NCBI RefSeq assembly: GCF_009363695.1
Contig: NZ_CP045403.1
Coordinates: 848,001-912,000, forward strand
Direction of reading: 5' to 3'
Source: Bacillus sp. THAF10
GTDB lineage: Bacteria; Bacillota; Bacilli; Bacillales; Bacillaceae_I
Length of the DNA: 64,000 nucleotides
Part shown: piece by piece, positions 60,601 through 64,000 of the stretch
Layout of the letters: each line of letters begins with the position of its first letter
Numbering within the stretch: the first letter of the stretch is position 1
Made by a program: the position numbers and the translations under genes
Notes under the pieces: model-generated
Database searches by the model: none
What the model saw: the letters and a program-made list of their open reading frames with translations, nothing else
What the model was told of the DNA's origin: nothing

Positions 60601-62798
60601 AATACAAAGGAGCTTTTACGATTTCGTCTACTGCAACAGATGAAATAGCAGGTGTTCAGGAAATTACGACATTCTTAGATAATGAGATTATTGAAACTCC
60701 TTATGACACAAGCTCTTCCAAGCTACCTACGGGAGAGCGCCAGTTGAAGATAGTAGCTGTTGATAAGGTGGGGAACAAGAGCGAAGAACTTCTTCACTTT
60801 ACCGTAGTGGATGAAAATCCACTCCTACCTGAGTTAGTTGCTCCATTGGAAAATGGAGAGCCAGTGAACGGCGATCCAACCTTAAAGGTAAAAGTTACAG
60901 ATCCCACAGAGGATGATATGGATGTAACCTTCTATGGTGGCTTTCAATATGATGCTAGCATTTCTGAAAACGTAAAAGGATTTAAGCATGCCAATGACAT
61001 AGAACCACCTGCTGTGCTCGCTCCAGAGGGAGAAATTGCGTTTTCTGATGATGATATTGCGCGGGTGACAAAAGAGGATAAGGAATACCTGATTACAGAT
61101 TCAAGCACACAATTTCCCTACCACCGTTTCAATGTGCAAGTAGATGCTTCCGTCATGGAAAAAGACCGTGTGGAGCTCGTATGGAAAGGAAATTCCCTTG
61201 AAGGCAGAAAGGTAACCATGTATGCATGGAGTCATGACACAAAACAATGGGAAATTGTTGATTACCAGGTTGCTGGAAAAGAAGATTTTGAACTAATTGG
61301 AGAGGTAGATGTCGCCTCGTTTGTAGAAAATCAAGAGATCAATGTGCTGATCCAAGATGAAATTCCCGAAAGCCCGGAGGAATACGACTATACCTTTGTA
61401 TGGATGTCGGATACACAGTATTATTCTGAAAGCTTTCCCCATATTTATGAACAACAAACAGAATGGATTGCTGCGAAGCAAGAAGAAATGAAGATTGAAT
61501 ATGTATTCCATACTGGAGATCTTGTCAATGCCTCCAATCAACAGTATCAATGGGAGTATGCAGACAAATTTATGGGAGTTCTAGATCAAGAAGAGATTCC
61601 ATACGGCGTGCTTGCTGGAAATCATGATGTGGATCAAAAAACGGCAGATTATACGGAGTATTATAGGTACTTCGGTGCCGACCGCTTTGAAAATAAACCG
61701 TATTATGGCGGATCCTACTTAAATAACAAAGGTCATTATGATTTGATTTCCTCACAAGGAAACGATTATATCATGGTCTATCTTGGATGGGGAATAGATG
61801 ATGAGGGAATCAAGTGGGTGAATGAAGTGCTTGCAGCTCACCCGGATAGAATCGCGATTTTGAGCTTCCATGAATACTTACAGGCAACAGGTGTACGTCA
61901 TCCAATGGGAGACCGCTTATATCAAGAAATAGTCCTTCCAAATGAAAATGTAGTGGCCGTATTAAGCGGACATTATCATGAAAGTCAGCTGCTAGTGGAT
62001 GAAGTGGATGATAATGGAGACGGAACTCCTGATAGGCAAGTATATCAAATGCTTGCAGACTATCAAGCAGGTCCAGAAGGTGGGCAGGGCTTTATGAGAC
62101 TGCTACATTTTGATACAGCAAATAATAGAATACTTGTAAACACCTATTCTCCTTATCTTGATCAGTATAATTATTACGACCCAGCTTCCTTTCCAGGGAA
62201 GGATGAATTCATTCTTGAATTGGACTTAGCACCAACAAAAAAACGAGTAGCAACAGATTATTTCTCCGTAAATGTGTACACAGAAAATGAAATTGGCTCT
62301 GTTAAAAAGGTACCAAGTGGAGAAACAGCGGAGATGGTATGGCGTGATCTGGAGGAAGATCGAACCTATTGGTGGTATGTTGTAGTGGAAGATGAGCATA
62401 CAGGTCGCACAGTTTCGGATATTTGGTCATTTGTAAAAGGCAAAGCACCAAACCCAGAAAAACCTGATAACCCACAAATTCCGGATAAACCCGAGAAGCC
62501 TGGAAATCCAGAAAAGCCTGAAAACCCACCAATCCAGCCGGAAAATCCAGAAAAACCGGAAAGCGAACTTAACAATCCAGAAACACCAGACGTAGAGGAA
62601 ACAAATAAATCTGAGGAAGATAACGAGAATAGCATTCCTGCAACAGCACTTGGAAATGATCAAAACGGAGGCCATTCCCTATTACCTCATACTGCAACTA
62701 ATCTATATAACTACTTGATTGTAGGATTGATCCTCCTTGCAGCAGGAAGTATGTTGATTGCTGTTTTGAGGTTTAGAAGAAGGCTTAGCAGATTGTAA
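57696..62798 (+). CDS. Giant wall-anchored metallophosphoesterase with lamin-tail and Ig-like domains
   Basis: 1700 residues. A signal peptide (about 1-40) is followed by an acidic Thr/Glu low-complexity region with a repeated ENES/TVE/ENET pattern (about 60-110). Two lamin-tail domains (about 165-310 and 450-620), each followed by an Ig-like module (DNIAVNAVTLYYK; DNNEVKTVRVFYR), lead to further beta-sandwich repeats. A calcineurin-type phosphoesterase spans about 1230-1500: MSDTQ, HTGDLVN, GNHD (1308-1311), SFHEY, SGHYHES. A Pro-rich wall-spanning stretch, LPHTA (1663-1667), a membrane helix and RFRRR form a sortase signal. It is probably a surface phosphodiesterase or nucleotidase. ATG 57696 follows AAAGGGAG. 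Confidence 0.88.
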   Translation: MQMNLKISLRKLLVIWMCFIILVPSYHAEGPVLVSAEEAEEETVPSVELVPDEESEESETTVEPENESTVESKNETTVQPENESTVESENETTVAPENETNSVQSPKEETSEEKELEDSPSEELPESELEMNPPANEQNSETEKEQTEKSSNTEETYSELPLLITELSPNSKGGGTDFYEFFEVYNNTNQPMNLGSYSFFYKYTDSGNELAFQVPMVELEPQETIVLWFNVGKLALEDFNQNFGANLSEDEVVAFTDVFPGFANGGNRALVVKNQQGQDIVSASYLGTENDNNGNGINYIYPEPETGTDMKKLEVLAAPTPGAIKNEQVPTLPLEVEEEQEDIEAPVITHKEVTSGTAFTPVKIEASVTDNIAVNAVTLYYKTMEEETFRSVVMNRDGNNEGTYSGEIPAADVQSSISYYIEASDGKNVSKTEEYLIDIAKEEVDFQSLPPFLVTEVVPDSTNVGSADGYEFIEIYNNTDKDINFKNYKIQYRYGAESATDVIWPSIPDDVVIPSKKTLVFWIINNQNQEQTVADFNANYGVNLVENQEIVRINSDGMANAAMRGLVVATNAKQELAVAYYNDVTNVKDTASDKAILYKYPTDGSTQMLKISAAEKAASPGAVEGHQVPKEAVKLEEDTVLPTYENLTSTTVVDQTEDIKLVFDASDNNEVKTVRVFYRTNDQEEFSQAILPKDYNDLLYHYTIFSPDIIAKEYVEYYVEVSDGWNVVKSETYKIDVTTELDFSSLRLNVKDGDILNGNKTIKGTSSVDAPEKVKLFINQNEVGQTFSSVEHTAYFAFEVSGINTYFQNGVTIGDEVLQIFDDWINEWQTVTVPINPDRLPLGENTFTIRAGTKASPFDLESTDNRDDFNLRNVRLVLADGTIVRDQEKNDPTKVYDMGNDGTYRIHEDFTFSITEELAPSKSYKWDTTTVPDGEHTVKVVDTDEEVTSRVIVDNTAPSISTSIEEGKEYKGAFTISSTATDEIAGVQEITTFLDNEIIETPYDTSSSKLPTGERQLKIVAVDKVGNKSEELLHFTVVDENPLLPELVAPLENGEPVNGDPTLKVKVTDPTEDDMDVTFYGGFQYDASISENVKGFKHANDIEPPAVLAPEGEIAFSDDDIARVTKEDKEYLITDSSTQFPYHRFNVQVDASVMEKDRVELVWKGNSLEGRKVTMYAWSHDTKQWEIVDYQVAGKEDFELIGEVDVASFVENQEINVLIQDEIPESPEEYDYTFVWMSDTQYYSESFPHIYEQQTEWIAAKQEEMKIEYVFHTGDLVNASNQQYQWEYADKFMGVLDQEEIPYGVLAGNHDVDQKTADYTEYYRYFGADRFENKPYYGGSYLNNKGHYDLISSQGNDYIMVYLGWGIDDEGIKWVNEVLAAHPDRIAILSFHEYLQATGVRHPMGDRLYQEIVLPNENVVAVLSGHYHESQLLVDEVDDNGDGTPDRQVYQMLADYQAGPEGGQGFMRLLHFDTANNRILVNTYSPYLDQYNYYDPASFPGKDEFILELDLAPTKKRVATDYFSVNVYTENEIGSVKKVPSGETAEMVWRDLEEDRTYWWYVVVEDEHTGRTVSDIWSFVKGKAPNPEKPDNPQIPDKPEKPGNPEKPENPPIQPENPEKPESELNNPETPDVEETNKSEEDNENSIPATALGNDQNGGHSLLPHTATNLYNYLIVGLILLAAGSMLIAVLRFRRRLSRL

Positions 62799-62844
62799 AG
62801 TTAAGTCTAAAGTTTTTCTTAGTTGGTAGAACAGGCGAACAATA

Positions 62845-62892
62845 AAAAGGACAGTACAAAGCAGCAGCGTTTGCTTTGTACTGTCCTTTTCT
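62845..62892. terminator. Bidirectional intrinsic terminator
   Basis: Perfect 18-bp stem AAAAGGACAGTACAAAGC with its complement and a 10-base loop, between convergent genes. Confidence 0.92.
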
Positions 62893-62896
62893 TTAT

Positions 62897-63130
62897 TCAT
62901 GAGCCCCGTTTCATCAACAAAGTATGCGCATCTGATACTTTTCGTTCTAGGTAATCGATGGAATAAGAGCCGGATGGATCAGTCACATCTACCACCGCTC
63001 GCGATAAGTTATCTATTACTAAATGCAGGAGCTCTAAGTCCACTTCTTCCATGCTATGCCGATTAACTTCATCCATAATTTCCTGTGCCAATCCTTGTAT
63101 TTTTCGTAGACGATAGCCATCCTTATTCAT
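62897..63130 (-). CDS. Small helical cytosolic protein
   Basis: 77 residues from ATG 63130, with GGGGGAGAG about ten bases upstream. The in-frame extension to 63202 lacks a site and runs toward the opposite promoter. Charged and helical: LRKIQGLAQEIMDEVNRHS, LLHLVIDNLSRAVVDV, IDYLERKVSDAHTLL. Unknown function. Divergent from the Fur-controlled flavodoxin gene. Confidence 0.65.
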   Translation of the reverse strand: MNKDGYRLRKIQGLAQEIMDEVNRHSMEEVDLELLHLVIDNLSRAVVDVTDPSGSYSIDYLERKVSDAHTLLMKRGS

Positions 63131-63229
63131 CAAAAATATCTCTCCCCCTTTAAAAGAAATATACAAGTAAATTATATGAGAAGGATGGGGATTCTTTCTC
63201 AAAAAATTAAAAAATCTCCTCTAACTATA

Positions 63230-63259
63230 TTGACATTGATAATCATTATCAACTAAAAT
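63230..63259 (+). promoter_or_regulatory. Flavodoxin promoter overlapped by Fur box 1
   Basis: TTGACA (63230-63235), 18-base spacer, TAAAAT (63254-63259). TGATAATCATTATCA at 63237-63251 is a perfect 7-1-7 Fur box in the spacer, so Fur with iron would block RNA polymerase. Confidence 0.88.
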
Positions 63260-63271
63260 GTAGTTGTTCAT

Positions 63272-63286
63272 TGAAAATGATTTTCA
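63272..63286 (+). promoter_or_regulatory. Fur box 2
   Basis: TGAAAATGATTTTCA, a second perfect 7-1-7 dyad, between the promoter and the ribosome site, 35 bases from box 1. Confidence 0.75.
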
Positions 63287-63300
63287 ATTAGAGGTGTTTA

Positions 63301-63771
63301 ATGATGCGTGTTTTTATCGGTTATGTAAGCATGTCTGGAAATACAGAGGATATAGCAACCCTTCTTTATGACGAGTTAAACAGTTTAGGGTGCGATGTAT
63401 TGATGGAATGCTTGGATACGGTTGATACAGAAGAGCTACTAACATATACAGGAGTGCTTATTGGTTCTTACACCTGGGGAGATGGAGATCTTCCTTATGA
63501 AGCAGAGGATTTTTATGAGGAATTAGGCGACAAGAAACTTAGTGGAGTAATGGCAGGTTGTTTTGGATCTGGAGATTATGACTATCCGAAGTTTTGTGCT
63601 GCTGTCGATATATTCGCTAGCAAGCTAAATGAAAATGGAGCACAAGTTTTCGATCAGTTGTTAAAAGTGGAATTAAGTCCTGAATCTACAGAACAGCAAA
63701 TGGCTTGTAAAGAGTTTGCTAGGTCTTTTTATTTTTGGCTGAAAGAGAGGAATATACAGCATGTTTCATAG
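63301..63771 (+). CDS. Flavodoxin, iron-regulated
   Basis: 156 residues. The FMN phosphate loop is SMSGNTEDIA (about 11-20), and the isoalloxazine-side loops are GSYTWGDGDLPYEAEDF (about 56-72) and GCFGSGDYDYPKFC (about 88-101). Flavodoxins replace ferredoxin as electron carriers when iron is short, in line with the two Fur boxes. It starts at ATG 63301 or 63304 after GAGGTG. The next gene overlaps its last 11 bases. Confidence 0.93.
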   Translation: MMRVFIGYVSMSGNTEDIATLLYDELNSLGCDVLMECLDTVDTEELLTYTGVLIGSYTWGDGDLPYEAEDFYEELGDKKLSGVMAGCFGSGDYDYPKFCAAVDIFASKLNENGAQVFDQLLKVELSPESTEQQMACKEFARSFYFWLKERNIQHVS

Positions 63772-64000
63772 AGGCTCGACAGCAGTGCTTTCTACCCCAG
63801 AAACGCCATTTCTAGTAGCAGTTAAAAGGGAAGGAATCTACTCCTTTGAAGAGGGAGAATGGCTTCTTCAATATGGATTATCTCAAGGTATTTATAAGCT
63901 TGTCTGTTTGGGGGATTTTATCTTTGGGATAGGAGATCATGGAACGATACTGCGCTATGATCCCTATCAGAAAAAATGGACACATACGACCTTTCCTTCC
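63761..64000 (+). CDS. Beta-propeller-like protein, N-terminal part
   Basis: The first 80 codons of a gene that runs off the window. ATG overlaps the flavodoxin stop, with GAGAGG upstream. Blade-like repeats are visible: VAVKREGIYSFEEGEWLLQY and IFGIGDHGTILRYDPYQKKW, as in YCF48/WD-type propellers. No signal peptide. Coupled to the flavodoxin gene and so probably in the Fur regulon. Confidence 0.6.
   Translation, partial: MFHRGSTAVLSTPETPFLVAVKREGIYSFEEGEWLLQYGLSQGIYKLVCLGDFIFGIGDHGTILRYDPYQKKWTHTTFPS

Noticed and set aside
62366..62635. Collagen-like Gly/Ser/Phe minus-strand frame
   Set aside because: Complement of the Pro/Lys-rich wall-spanning repeat of the surface protein, not a separate gene.

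Overview
The window looks like chromosomal DNA of an endospore-forming member of the Bacillaceae (low-GC Firmicutes). The evidence is a Des-type membrane fatty-acid desaturase, a squalene-hopene/sporulenol-type cyclase, a GlcT-RAT-ptsG glucose antitermination unit, S-box (SAM-I) riboswitches in front of a methionine ABC importer, strong AGGAGG-type ribosome binding sites, and frequent GTG/TTG starts. No rRNA, tRNA, prophage or CRISPR array was seen. The genus cannot be fixed from the sequence alone.

Layout. 0-5 kb: a small secreted peptide, an orphan oligopeptide-type permease pair, a DMT exporter and the cold-inducible desaturase. 5-10 kb: a secreted coiled-coil protein, a cupin/HD-GYP signalling protein, a DJ-1/PfpI protein, a transglutaminase-like lipoprotein and a nucleotidyltransferase. 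10-16 kb: two XRE-regulator/membrane-protein pairs, an aminotransferase, a cupin, and a surface protein with two internal repeats. 16-24 kb: the triterpene cyclase, YcxB-like and DUF3889 proteins, an MFS exporter, small enzymes and a TerC protein. 24-36 kb: an ECF sigma factor with an unusual signal-peptidase-like partner, then many small accessory enzymes (GNAT, Nudix, APH-type kinases, PadR/DUF4188, Zn DD-carboxypeptidase, quinone reductase). This stretch includes two decaying genes, a Nudix remnant and a nonsense-interrupted ASCH gene. 36-40 kb: a metal-handling block (YdhK-like lipoprotein, two-component system, Cys-rich four-helix copper-binding protein). 40-47 kb: rhomboid, kinase, YdcF-like, DUF2268-like protease and a second ECF sigma pair. 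47-51 kb: metNPQ plus an M20 hydrolase, under two consecutive SAM riboswitches. 51-54 kb: two unknown envelope proteins and a third ECF sigma/anti-sigma pair. 54-58 kb: glcT-ptsG. 58-64 kb: a giant wall-anchored phosphoesterase, then a doubly Fur-boxed flavodoxin and the start of a beta-propeller-like gene.

Two kinds of repeat stand out. (1) A MITE-like element of 184 bp (168 bp in one copy) occurs three times, at 31635-31818 (minus), 39484-39651 (plus) and 54155-54338 (plus). It has related terminal inverted repeats, and each copy is flanked by an 8-bp direct repeat (7 of 8 matches in one case). (2) Intergenic arrays of short degenerate units built around CGCAAA or TCGCTCGCAAA recur with strict 20 or 20.5-bp periodicity at 10.3, 22.8 and 46.7 kb. 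A 51-bp-period array at 29.2 kb carries the same GCGCAAAT core on the minus strand. A copy and a remnant of a widespread Bacillaceae intergenic repeat lie at 15.7 and 50.9 kb.

Regulation readable from the sequence: a DesR-like operator, a PadR-type palindrome, S-box riboswitches with terminators, a RAT/terminator pair, two 7-1-7 Fur boxes, a cre-like site, and about 30 intrinsic terminators, many of them bidirectional.
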